A DNA stretch of 64,000 bases from Diplonema papillatum (lineage: Eukaryota; Euglenozoa; Diplonemea; Diplonemida; Diplonemidae). A model generated the notes under the pieces. The model made no database searches and was not told where the DNA came from. It saw nothing but the letters and a program-made list of their open reading frames with translations. The translations under genes were made by a program, and so were the position numbers. Each line of letters starts with the position of its first letter. Within the stretch, counting starts at the first letter, position 1. The stretch covers positions 1 through 64,000 of the forward strand of contig JAPJBO010000284.1 of assembly GCA_030068145.1 (NCBI GenBank). The letters are read 5' to 3'. Shown in pieces: positions 21,501-33,200 of the stretch.

Positions 21501-22331
21501 GAAACTGGTGGACAAACGTCCCGGTTCAGGAGTTCTTCAGCTGGATATGGGGAGTGTTTACTCTGTACGCGTACGATCACCGCCGAGGCAGTCACGGGCA
21601 GAGTGCAGCAGATCTGCAGAAGACAGACAGAGGATTATCCTCGGCGCGTATCGTCGGTAGTTGTCATTGTGAGGCCGACAAACCGACTGACGTTGAGAGA
21701 GGCCATGCGCTCCTAACGGGTAGGCAACAACTATCCTCTCGATACCCCCGCGCGATGCACTTACTGTGCTGACCGCTGTGCGCAAGTGAAAGCGAGAACA
21801 AGTGCTTGGGCCGTGGCAAGGCCAAAGTGATGGGAGCGCGATGCGCGCCTCGACAAGGCAGTCAAAACGTGAAAACCAAAAAAAAAAAAAGAAAGCGATT
21901 GATGACGGCATAGGGGGCGGGGGGTAGCGGCGGGGGCAAGGCGGATGAGTGATCGATTCATTCCGGTAGGAACCACGGCGTTTTTATTTTTTCCCCTCTC
22001 CCTCCGCTCCAGCGTCCTCTCGTTGATACGGCTTTGGGTTGTTTCGTGGGGGGCTTCGCTATAGAAGACCACATCCGGGTCGAGAAAAAGAGCAATTTAT
22101 CGAATGATGGCAGATCCCCGAATCCGTGGGGCTCCGGGGGAGGTTGCATCGGGAAGTGGAGCGCTGCGCTTTTCTTCATTCCAACTTCGCTGTTCTTTTC
22201 GGATTGAAAAGTTCGCTCAAAACCTGCTGACAGGCGTGGTCTTGCGCTCCGCATGTGTGTTCATGCCAGCTTGGACACACTTTACGGCCTCCAGAGGGCT
22301 ACGTTGCCATGGGGCTGTGTATTCCATGCTA

Positions 22332-22497
22332 CACGGTGAGGTCCTAGCTACAGAAGCTGTTAAAGAGGGCGTGCCCGAGCCAGACCCGAAAAGCGGGTGT
22401 GCTGCAACCTAAACTCACGCCCGAAAAGCGGACGTTTAACTCCAGCTCGCTGAACTCCAGCTTTTAACTCCAGCTTCTGAGGCTCGACTCCACCGTG
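22332..22497. repeat. Small foldback element, copy 1
   Basis: Ends CACGGTGAGGTCC and TGAGGCTCGACTCCACCGTG are imperfect inverse complements. It belongs with 47,737-47,884 and 48,701-48,894. The left arm is the most diverged of the three. Confidence 0.7.
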
Positions 22498-22877
22498 CAG
22501 GTATACATGGCTAAAGCCTGTCCAGCACCTTGCACCACGTCCGTACCGTAACAAGGGTGTATTCCATTGCTGTTGACCCTCAGACGACACGCTGAAAGAA
22601 CAGGTACGCTAGCAATTCGATGCTGGCGGACTGCCCCTGTTCCTTATCGAGAAAGCCTCAACCGCCAATCCCGCCTTTTGAACTTTCTTCTTTGGCAGGG
22701 GCTACGTTAGAAATCTTTCTAATTAGAGGGGTGGTTTGTTCCCTCGGCAGGTTTCTCTACCGTTCGGGAATCTTGTTGCTTGATTCTCCGTTTTTGTTTT
22801 CTTCTTCCTCTTTCCCAAACCGGATTCAGCCCGATGACCGGGTTTCTGGAAACAGGACAGCCGGGCCTATCCTAATC

Positions 22878-23057
22878 TGAGCCGGTCCGTCCCTATCTCT
22901 TGAAACTGCATCGAAGTGCCTGCCGCTGTTAATCACAGTGAATCACGGTCCACCACGGTCTATCAGGTCCATCCCTGGTCCCTAAAGCTGCATCGAATTG
23001 CCCGGTGTTGTATTATTCGGTCTATCACAGTCTATCAAGAGGGTGGGGACCGGCTCA
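22878..23057. repeat. Small TIR element, copy 1
   Basis: It begins TGAGCCGGTCCGTCCC and ends with the near-inverse GGGGACCGGCTCA. The interior (ATCACGGTCCACCACGGTCT, ATCAGGTCCATCC) matches 58,989-59,160 almost throughout. Weaker relatives appear near 44,000-44,090. Confidence 0.8.
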
Positions 23058-23749
23058 TAATCCCAGTTTTAGGCCACGCTCGGCGACGCTGTTTGAGTTG
23101 CGTTGGGTCGAAGGCCGAAGGCAAGGGCCTTCGTGATTACACTCTTCTTTCGTTTTTCGCTGAAACGGAACGACATACGGTGATGGTGATCGATTACGTA
23201 AAAGAAGCGCGCCCCGGCAGGAAGGAATAAAAAAAAGAAATGAAGACCCTCGGCGGGGACGCATTTCGAAAGAAGCGAGGGGGAAAGAAGTCATACAACT
23301 TCAGATATCATGAATGAGCTCTTTGAATGCTGATGCCCGCACAACTATGCTTCATCTATTGCGGACGATTGATGCAGTAGCGGGTGGTTGCTGGCCTTGT
23401 GGCGTTGCAGCATATCTCCGCTTGTGAGCTGCCTTGAGCATGTTAGTTGCAGAGCCGGCGCTCGCGCTCATTCATGCATACTCGTAAAAGCGGTCGCAGT
23501 TTTGAAAGAGAAAAGAAGGCACGGTCGTCATTCCTCATCGTCCAGGCATTCTTCGCTGTTGCGGTCGACATGGGAGAGAATCGTCTGGCAGGGGGTCCCC
23601 CTATGCTCTGGATCGTGGGTGGAGAATTCCGAAAATAGAATGGGAGTGAGTTGCCTTGAAAAATGGTCAAACGGGCGACCGGCGCAACTTCGGGTCTAAG
23701 CATCTGAATTGCGGCTTGATGACCAGAACAGGAGTTACGCCAGGTAAAG

Positions 23750-24225
23750 CGAATGAATGGAGGCCTTGGGAAATTGCCTCAACGGCACACGTATTCGGTT
23801 CGCCTGCGTCGAATACGTGCAGCGCAAGGTGCGGCAGGAATGGCTGTGTGCCCCGGGATCTTTGCACACGGGACGCAACAAGTGCCAGCTGCTGGAGCCG
23901 CATTCGCCATCTAAAGAGCCAGGGGGTGTTTTTAGGTCGCTCAGAAACGAATAACGTCCACACAAGCGACCACGTCGGGGCTCAAAGAGATGGCGTGACT
24001 CACTGGTTGCCGAACTCGGGCAACATCTGCACGCAGCTGAAGTCTGCAACATACCGAGGCAAACGAGCGATCCCCTCTACGATGAATGGGCATATCTCGA
24101 GGAACGTGAGACGCTGCTGTGACTATGAATTTATGCTCGTTACAGTCAGACGCGTCAAGGAGGGCGTTGTATCCGGATTCCCCCGGGACAGGATCCTCGA
24201 CGGAAGTCAGCTCGTGGAGGGCCAT
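23750..24225 (-). pseudogene. Two decayed copies of the FSH1-hydrolase exon of the adjacent megasynthase
   Basis: About 24,165-23,960 (minus) encodes GYNALLDASDC and HAISLSPDVVACV, matching GYSAILDASDF and HTISWSPDVIAQV of the functional exon. About 23,890-23,750 encodes VCKDPG and, in another frame, LHVFDAGEPN, matching LCKDPG and LHMFDVSEPY. Both are frameshifted and lack the GFSQG nucleophile region. They follow the real last exon in the same orientation, so they look like tandem duplicates that decayed. Confidence 0.65.
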
Positions 24226-24255
24226 CTAGAGACGCAAGGTCCCTTCGGAGTGATT

Positions 24256-27200
24256 TTACGTCTGCTGTGAAACGAAGGAGGCGACCTGAGCAATCACATC
24301 GGGGCTCCAAGAGATGGTGTGGCCATTCTCGTGGAGAACAACGACTGGAGCGGTGAAGAGATCTGCGGCTGATTGACTGTACGGCTCGCTCACATCGAAC
24401 ATGTGGAGCGTTGGCACCCGGCTGAAGTCGGACGCGTCGAGAATGGCACTGTACCCGGGGTCTTTGCACAGGACACTCGACAAGAGGATCCCCCACGACG
24501 CCAGCTGCTGGCTGATCGCGAGGAGAGCCATGGCTGCCCCTTGCGAGAAGCCGATGACGCCATCAAACGGCCCGTGCTGCTCCGCCAGGGCCCGGACGTA
24601 CTCGACACTTTCTTCACGGCCTACGCACACGTCGCCGTCCCAGGCGTCCTCGTAGTGCAGGACTGCATCTCTCCGCTTCAACGGACAGTGCCACCACTCA
24701 AACAGCTCTTCATCCGCTGGAATGTCGGGGTGCCCCGTCCCTGTTGCCTTGTGCGGCGCGTTCACCTGTGTGCGAGTAGTCGAAATAAGCCGAAGAGCGA
24801 TCTGACAGTGAGAAAACACACGGAAGGTAAGGGAGCAAATCTTAGTTTCGTGGTCAGGCGAAATTTGCCTCTAATGTATGCTTGATGCTAGCATCAAGCC
24901 TTTCAGTGCAGAGTTTTGTTTTGGGTTCTTTCTTTTTCACCTTTCTCCTTTATTTCGTTGTCGGCATCACAAGGAATGCACATCTTGCCTGGTGAGAACA
25001 AGTACTCATCAGCACTGTCAGCGGACAAGTCTAATGACGATGCCGACAAATACAGAAAGTCACTCGGTAGCACTAAGCATACATTCTCAACTAAAAAGAG
25101 GGGTCGGTCCTGCTGGACGTTCCACGTTAGATTCTCCTACTCCCGCAATCGCGAGTAGCACAAACTCAAGAGGTCTAGACTAACAACCATTCAATAGCAA
25201 AATACTTCCATAGTATAAGAAGTATTAGTTTAAACTTGATATGCAGCAACAATCTGTGACGATAGACTGCACAAACCGCAACAGACTACCTCTTTGCACG
25301 CGTCGTATCATGCTTCGATCGCTTCTTGCCCCTAGTAGTAGTATGTGTTTGAACGTGTTATGCAGCAAAAATCTGTGACAATAGACTGCACAAGCCGCTA
25401 CAGACTACCTCTTTGCACGCGTCGTGTCATGCTTCGGTTCTACTGTTTGTCTCCGGTGCGCGCTTCACGTCCGATGTGCGGTTTGGTAGTGGTAGTACGT
25501 GTCGTTCCCGTCCGGCGGTAAAAAACACTTCCAAAAACAAAGGGAGGAGGGCAGCCCATACCAGCACCAACTGGACGCCGTCCCTTGCGAACCGGCCGAG
25601 CAGCGGCTTCAGCTGCGCGAGCAGCAGCGCGCGCGAGTCGCGCCAGCCGTGCAGGCAGAGCACCCGCTTTTTGACGTCCGCCGGCGCCGTGCCGTCGGGC
25701 ACCCGCAGCACCTCGCCGGGCCCCGCGCCCTCGTCGCGCAGCGGCGCGCCTGAGGCCAGCGCCTGGGCGAGCTCGAGGAGGGACGCGTCGTCCTGCAGGC
25801 TCACGAACGTCACCGACAAGTCGGATCGGAGGGCATGTGCTAGCTGCAGCTGCGCGAGCGAGTCGAAGCCGAGCTGCGACAGCGTCAGCTTCGCGTCGAC
25901 GTCGTTCGGCGGCACTTTCAGCCGGTCTGCGACGTGCCGCTTGAGGAGCGCGAGCACGCCGCTGGCCGTCAGCCCCGCGCTTTCGGGCGCCGCCTCGCCT
26001 TCCGCGGCCGCCCGCACCGGGCGCCCGACGCAGAGGATCCGGTGCTCCCCGCCGCCGCCCTGCGGCGGCACGTATTCCCGCACCACCGCGCCTGCGAGCA
26101 GCTGGACAGCGGACCGGTCAGCGTCGTTCCAGACGAGCAGGGACACCCACGGCCGGGCCCACGTTGCTGCCAGGTACGCGTCCAGCACCGCGCGATCCCG
26201 CAGCGCCTCGCCCGTCAACACGACGACCAGCCCCGCGCCGCCGCCGGCCCACCGCGCCAGCAGCGCGGCGGTTTCGGGCGTCGCGATGTGCACGACACGC
26301 AGCAGCCCGGGGGCCTCGCTCCGCAGCACGGCGGCCGCTGTCTCCGTCCGCTCCGCGGCGGCGCCGCCGGAGACGGCGCCTGCGGCGAAGTCGGCGCACC
26401 ACCGGCCGCCGCCTTCTTCTCCGCCTCTTCCACCGTCGCAGCTGTACACGCACCCGACGCACGGCGGCGCGGCCGCGGCGGGCTCGGCGCCGCGCGCGGG
26501 GAGCGGTGCGCTCCGGCAGTCGATGAGGACCTTGCCGATGTGCTTCCCCGTGTTGAGCAGGGTCATCGCCTCGCCGGCCTGGTCGCAGGGGTACAGCTTG
26601 ATGGGCAGCGGGTCGAGCCTCCCGGCCCCGGCTTCCGCCCACAACTCGGCGAGAAAGCCCGGGGCGTGGGCCCTGTCGGAGAGAAGGACGTCCAGGTGCG
26701 CGCTCATGTACTGCTGCGCGAGTGAAAAGCGCTGCAGGTCGATCGAAGCGTGGGAAAGCTGGTCGCGCTTGCCGAGCTCCACGAACCGGCCGAAAGGCTT
26801 CAGCAGGCGGAGGGAAGCCTGCATCGACTCGTCAGCGAGGGAGTTAATGACGGCGTCGACGCCCTGCCCGCCGGTGGCTGCGAGCACGCCGGCGGTGAAG
26901 TCGGTGGCGCTGCGAGAGTTGAAGACGAAGGCCGGGTCGACGCCGCAGCTCTCCGTCAAAAACAGCCGCTTCGCCTCCGTCGACACGGTGCACAGCGGAA
27001 CGGCGCCGACCCGGCGGCACAACCGGACGCACGCCTGCCCGACGCCGCCGGCCGCCGCGTGGATCAGAACAGTTTCCCCCTGTTGGATCCGGGCGAGCTT
27101 CCGCACGGCGAGCCAGGCGGTCCCGTAAGCGAGCGAAACGGTGCTCGCCTCGTCGAGGCCCATCCCGTCGGGGATGCGCACGCACCGGTGGGACTCGCAG

Positions 27201-30200
27201 ACGCAGCGGTTGCCGAGGCCGCTTTTGCCGGGCAGCGCGGCGACGCGGTCGCCCGCCTTCACGCTCCGCACGCTGCCGCCGACCCGCAGCACGACGCCGG
27301 CGCACTCGCCTCCGACCTTGCCCAGCGTCTCCGACGACGCCATCACGCCGCTCGCCAGCAGGACGTCGAGGAAGTTCAGTGCCCACACCTCGGCCCGGAT
27401 CAGCACGTCGTCCTCACCCACCGACAAATCCTCCGCGTCCTCCTCCACCGCAACCACACGCGAGTCGAACCCAGCGCCAAACCGGCTAATGTCGATACGG
27501 AACGCGTCGGAGCCTCGCGCGTCCGGGGCTTCCTCCTCGGGAGGCGCCTTCCACGCCTCGTTGAGCGCGAATTCCGGGACTAACAGGGCGTCGGCTGCGA
27601 CCCTGCAGACGGAGGCGTGTTCGGCGAAGAACACGTGGCCTTCGGCCGGCTGCTTCGGGCACGTGACCGCCTTGCTGAGGTTGACCCATGTGAGCGGCTC
27701 CGCCGCGTCTGCGACGGCGACGCGGACGGTCTGCGGGAAGCAGGCGAGGGCCGCCGGCGGCTCGCCGCCGATGGCCCAGACGACGGTTTGAGCAGTGACG
27801 CGGCACGTCGGGGGGCGGACGGCGGCCCCGGCGAGGATGATGATGTCCTCGACGAGCTCGCCCGGCGGGATGGTGCCCGCGGCGGTGTGCACGACCGGCG
27901 ATGAACCCCCCGGCCTCGGGCGCTGCAGCGCGGAGATGAGGAGCTGCTCGGACTGCTTCTCGTCGGGGGCGGCGAGCACGAGCACGTGGTGCGTTCCCCG
28001 GCGCGCGGCGCGCCCGGCGTCGGCCGCCGCCGGCCGCCACTGCACGTCCTCGACGGGGCCGCGGAACGCAGCTGCTTTCGAGGGCACCCGCGTCGTCTCG
28101 AACGAGTTGAACGCGGCAAGAACCGCACCGTTCTCGGCCGAGACGCTGAGATCGACACCCACCCCACCCCTGCCAGCAACTGCGCAGACCGACAGCCTGC
28201 GGACGGGCCCGTTTGCCGCGGGTGTTGCGATGGTGTGCTGTTCGTCGAAGACGGTGTACCGCTCGATGCGGGAAGGGTATCCGTCGCAACCCAGCAGCGC
28301 CGCGACTTGCGTGCAGCCGTCGATTGCCGCCGCGCCGGCGTTGACGGCGCGGGATGGCGGCAGGCCCGGGAACACGACGACTTCGCCGGACACGACGCCG
28401 TCGCGTCCCTTCTGCACCTGTTCGACGCAGCGGAAGGCGCCCGCGTACTGGAAACCTTCCCCCGCCATGCTTTCGTACAGCGACCCGGCGGCGGCCCGGC
28501 GGGCGGTCTCGGCGCCTTTTTTTACGGCCAGCTGGCGCACGAAGGCGACGCCCTGCGCTTTGACGGCGGCGTCGCAGTGCACCTTCCAGTCGGTCGCCTT
28601 CGCGACGCTGAAGTTCTCGTCGACGGTCACGATCCGGCTCGACACGCGGACGGACCAAGTGTCGCCGGCGGTGTCGACCGTCGTTTGGACTTCTCTCTTC
28701 TGCCCGGCCTGCATCGGCTGCCGACGCGTCGCGAACGGGATCTCGACCGCACTCTTGAACCTGACACTCTCGAGAGTCACCTGCGCCGTGTTGCTGATAC
28801 TTCGGATGGCCGAAGTCATGAGGTCGAGCCAGAACGTGGCAGGGATGACGATGTTGTTCGACACGACGTGGCCCTGCAGCCACGAGAGCCCGAGTGCTGC
28901 CCACTGCGAAGACAGTGACCCGTTGCTGTCCATCGCGCAGGGCCAGATGGTCAGCCACGAGTGGCAGTTAGACAAGTCTTGGGAGGTGATGAGCTGCGTG
29001 CCGAGCAAGGAAACGGTTTCGTCCATGACCAAGTGCTCCGTCAGGCTCGTCGGCAGGTCGAGCGCGACGGAGTAGTCGGACCACGACTGGATCCGGTTGA
29101 CCATCACCGCCGATCCGCATTGAGGCTTCCGACGCTCTGGAACCGCTTTCACCACGGTATCCAGCTCATCTTTTTCCTCCGGCTTGGGCCCACGGCCTTC
29201 ATCAGCAGAGAGGAGGCGGCACCCGCCCCCACTACCGCGGCGCCCTTTCTGCCCGAACCCCGTCTGCAGCAGCTGTTCGACGGCGGCGAGTCCCTCCGGC
29301 GGAGCGAGGAAGGTTTCGCCCTTGAGCGGCGTGATCTTGAACCGCTCGGACATGCCGACCGTCCAGCCGCCCCACTGCACGGAGATGACTTTGATGTCGC
29401 TCGTTTTGCGGTACTGGTCGCAGAGGCTGTCCAAGTAGGCGTTTGCTGCAGTGTACACAGCCTGGCCGGCGGGTCCCAGCACGGCGCTGCTGGAGCTCAT
29501 GAGGAAGACGGCCGGCGTTTCGTACAGGAGCTTGTCCCTCTTCCGGACCTCGGACAGCAGGTGGTGCACGCCGTGCACCTTAGCGCCCATCAGCCGCGTC
29601 AGCGAGGCGACGTCAGGCGCGAGGCGAGCGATGGTGCTGTCGGACACGACGCCCGCGCAGTGGAAGATGGTCTCGAGCGGGATCTGCAGGTCGTCGACCG
29701 TGTCGAAGATGAAGCGCATCGCCTCCGCGACGGCGTCGCCCCGGCTGACGTCGCAGGGCACGTGCACCACGCGCGGCTCCTCGGCCCGCCCGCAGCACTG
29801 CGGGCACGAGCGGCCGGGCTCGGCTTCGGACGGCGACGCGCCATCGGCCTCGTCGTTCTTCGGCTTGCTGCCGCGCAGGGCGCCGACCTCTTTTTTCGGC
29901 TTGCTGCCCTTCGCGGCGTCGCCGTCGACCTTCACCCGCGGCGCCCCCTTGCTGCGCCCGGACACCTGCTTCGGCGCGTGCGCGTCGTCCGGACCGACGC
30001 TCTGGAAGCTGTTGTTCTGCACCCCTTGGTCGCCTGCCGGCGCGTCACCAGACCCGCTACGCGGCGCGGCGGGCTTCGAGGCCGACACGCAGTCGCACGG
30101 CGGGCGGGGTGCCCCGGGGTGGGGCCGGGGGGGTTCGGGGGGGGGGGGTGTGCGCGAGAGGACAAAGACGCGCTTCGCGCCGCGGTCGAGGCTCCACGAG

Positions 30201-33200
30201 ACCAGCTCCTTTCCGATGCCCTGCGTCCCGCCGGTCACGACGACCGCCTTCTCGGCGAAGCAGCCCTTCCTGCAGTGCGGCGCGCCGGCCGCCGCCTTCG
30301 GCAGGCTGCCCGTCCGGTCCACATCGCCCGTTTTGACGAGCCGAGCCACCGCAAAATCCGGCCCAACCCCGCACCTCCCCGGTGTGACTGCGATCTCTTC
30401 TTCCCGGGCCAGGGCATGCGCCTCGACGCGGGTGAGAACGCCGGCGTGCAAGAAGTCGGGGGTGAGTGCGCCGCCACGGAGAACGACTCGGTGCAGCTTG
30501 AGCTGCGGGAGCTCTCGCGCGACTGCCCGGAAGAACCCGGTGACCGCCGCGTGGGAGGGGCCCTCCGGCACGACGACGACGAGGTGCGGCCGGGCAGGCA
30601 GGCTGCGCGTGTCGACCGCGCCGAGGACCTGCACCACCGCCACGACGCGGAGCAGCCGCTCCATCGCGTCCTCCGGGCTCTCGTCGAAGTCCGCCCCGAA
30701 GGCGGCGAGCGCCAGCCGCCCGTGCACCCTGAGGCACCACTCCACCTGCGACGCCGCGCACTCGATCAACGGGAGCGCCCCGGGTGCCAGCTCGCCGTCG
30801 ATGACCCAGACGGGCCAGACGGTGCGGGAGGCTGGTTCAGGCTGGCAAGGCGGCGTCGACGTGGGCTGGTACACGTACTCGAAGAGCTCGACCGTCGCGT
30901 CCTGCTTTTTGAGGGGGAGCGCGGCGTTCAGGTGGACGTGCGCCTGCGTGGTTTGCAGGAGGGACCCTGGATTGCCGGAGTTGGGCTTCACCGGCGAAGG
31001 GGCGTCCGGCCAGCAAGGCTCGCGGGACCACGAGGGGGGCGGGAGAGACGGCGGGGGAGCGGGCGCGGGGGGGAGGCCGGAGTTGACGTCGATGTTGACG
31101 CCGTGCTGCCAGATGGTGGCGAGGGACGCCCAGAAGGTCTTTTCCTCGGACTGCCACGCGGCGGCCGACGGCCGCGACATCAGCGACACGATCGGCGCGC
31201 CGCGGGCGGCGGACGCGACGCACGACTTCAGGAGCTGCGGCCCGCACTCGACGACGACCATCGCCTCGCCCAGCTCGTCCTTGAGGAGCTCGACGGCCTT
31301 CGAAAACAGCACGGGCTCCCGCATGTGCGCGGCCCAGTACGCGGGCGACGCCATGTCCCGCTCGGACAGCCAGTTTCCGGTCACCGACGACACCACAGGC
31401 CATACTTTCTCGCCGTTCTTCCCGCCAGTGCCGGTTTCCAACCGCGCGCCTTCGAGCACGGCGCGAACCTCGGGCAGCGCCGGGTCGACGAACGACGTGT
31501 GGAACGCGCCGGCGGTGTTCATCAACCGCAGGCCCCAGCCTTTCCCAACGTCGGACTCCGCCAGCTGCAGCACGCTCTCGTGCGACCCGGCGACGACGCA
31601 TCGGTCCGGGGCGTTGACGCAGGCAAGCTGCAAGTCCGACGGGAACGGGCTGGCGGGGTCGGAGAGGACGTCTCGCACCTCGGCTTCGGACGCCGCGACG
31701 GAGGCCATGCGGCCGAGGTTCTCGGTCGGCAGGTTGTCGATGGAGCGGCCGCGGGCGGAGACGAAGCGGAGCGCCTTGTCGAGGGCGAGCCCCCCACTGA
31801 CGACCGCCGCGACGATCTCGCCGAGCGAGTGGCCGACCGACGCGGCCGGGCGGAGGTGGAACTGGTCGGTGAGCACGCACGCGAGGCAGTACTCCAAGCA
31901 GAACAGCGCCACCTGCGAGCCTTCGTTCGACGCCGGGTTCAGCGGCACCACGCCGCCCAGCGCGGCTTCGCACCGCGCGTGCGCCGCAGCGTACGCAGGG
32001 AGCGACGGGGCGGAGCGCAGGCCGTTGGACAGGTTTTCGGAGGCGCCGCCCTGCCCGGGGAACAGGAAAACCACCTTCGGCGGCGTGCGCCGCGCCTCGA
32101 CGACGGTCGCCGCCGGCTCGACCGCCGCCGCCGAAAACGTCAGGAACGACCGGAACGCGTACGCCGGCCGCGCGACCGCCAGCGCCGCCGCCGCGGCCCG
32201 CAGGAACCCGCCGCCGGCCGCGTCGCGCCCGGCGCAGCGCTTCCGCAGCCGCTCGACGTCCTCCTCGGCCGCGCTGCGGCTCCGGTTCGACACCAGCAGC
32301 ACCCCGCAGGCCGCCGCCGGCTCGGCGGCGTCCTGGGGCGCGGTGGTGGGCGCGGGCGGGGGGGGTGTGTACTCTTCGCAGACCACGTGCACGTTCGTGC
32401 CGCCGACGCCGAAGCTGGACACGCCGCAGACCCGCTTGCGCCGGCCGTGGGACAGCGCCCATGGCTCGGGCTTGACCTGCACGCGGAGGGGGTGTTCGAC
32501 GGCGAGCATCGGGCTGGCGTGATTTGCGGTGGGCACCAGCGTCTTGTGGTGCAAGCACAGCACCGCCTTCAGCAGCCCCGCCGCGCCGGCGGCGGTGTTG
32601 GCGTGGCCGATGTGGCCCTTCACGGAGCCGAGGGAGATCGTCGGGGAAACACCGTAGACTTCGGACAGGCCGTTGAGCTCGATCGGGTCGCCGATCGCGG
32701 TGCCCGTCCCGTGACCTTCGATCATGCTGACGCTTTCCGCTGCGACCGACGCGTCGTGCAGCGCGGCCGTCATCGCCGCGACCTGCCCGGAGCGGGACGG
32801 CGAGTTGTAGGTGTGCTTCCGACGCCCGTCGTTCGCGACGCCGCACCCTTTGATGACGGCATACACCCGGTCGCCGTCGGCCTCCGCCCGGTCCAGCGGT
32901 TTGAGCACGAACGATACGGCGGCGCACCCCGGAACGGTGCCTGTGCCTTCCTGGCAGTACGGCCGGCAGCGCCCGTCGACGCTCCACACCATCCCCGGCT
33001 GGTGGAGGTACCCGGTGTCCTGCGGGAGCTGGATCGACGCCGCCGCGGCGATCGCGACTTCGCAGGTGCCCGCGCGCAGGTTCTGCACCGCGGTGGCGAC
33101 AGCAAGCAGCCCGGAGCTGCAAGCGCTCTGCACCGTCTGCGACGGGCCCTGCAGGTTCAGCAGGTACGACACCCGCGTCGAGCAGTAGTCCTTGTCGTTC

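Noticed and set aside
25413-27128. Plus-strand Ser/Arg-rich ORF of 571 codons
   Set aside because: It is antisense to the ER, ACP and hydrolase regions of the megasynthase, whose motifs are clear on the minus strand.
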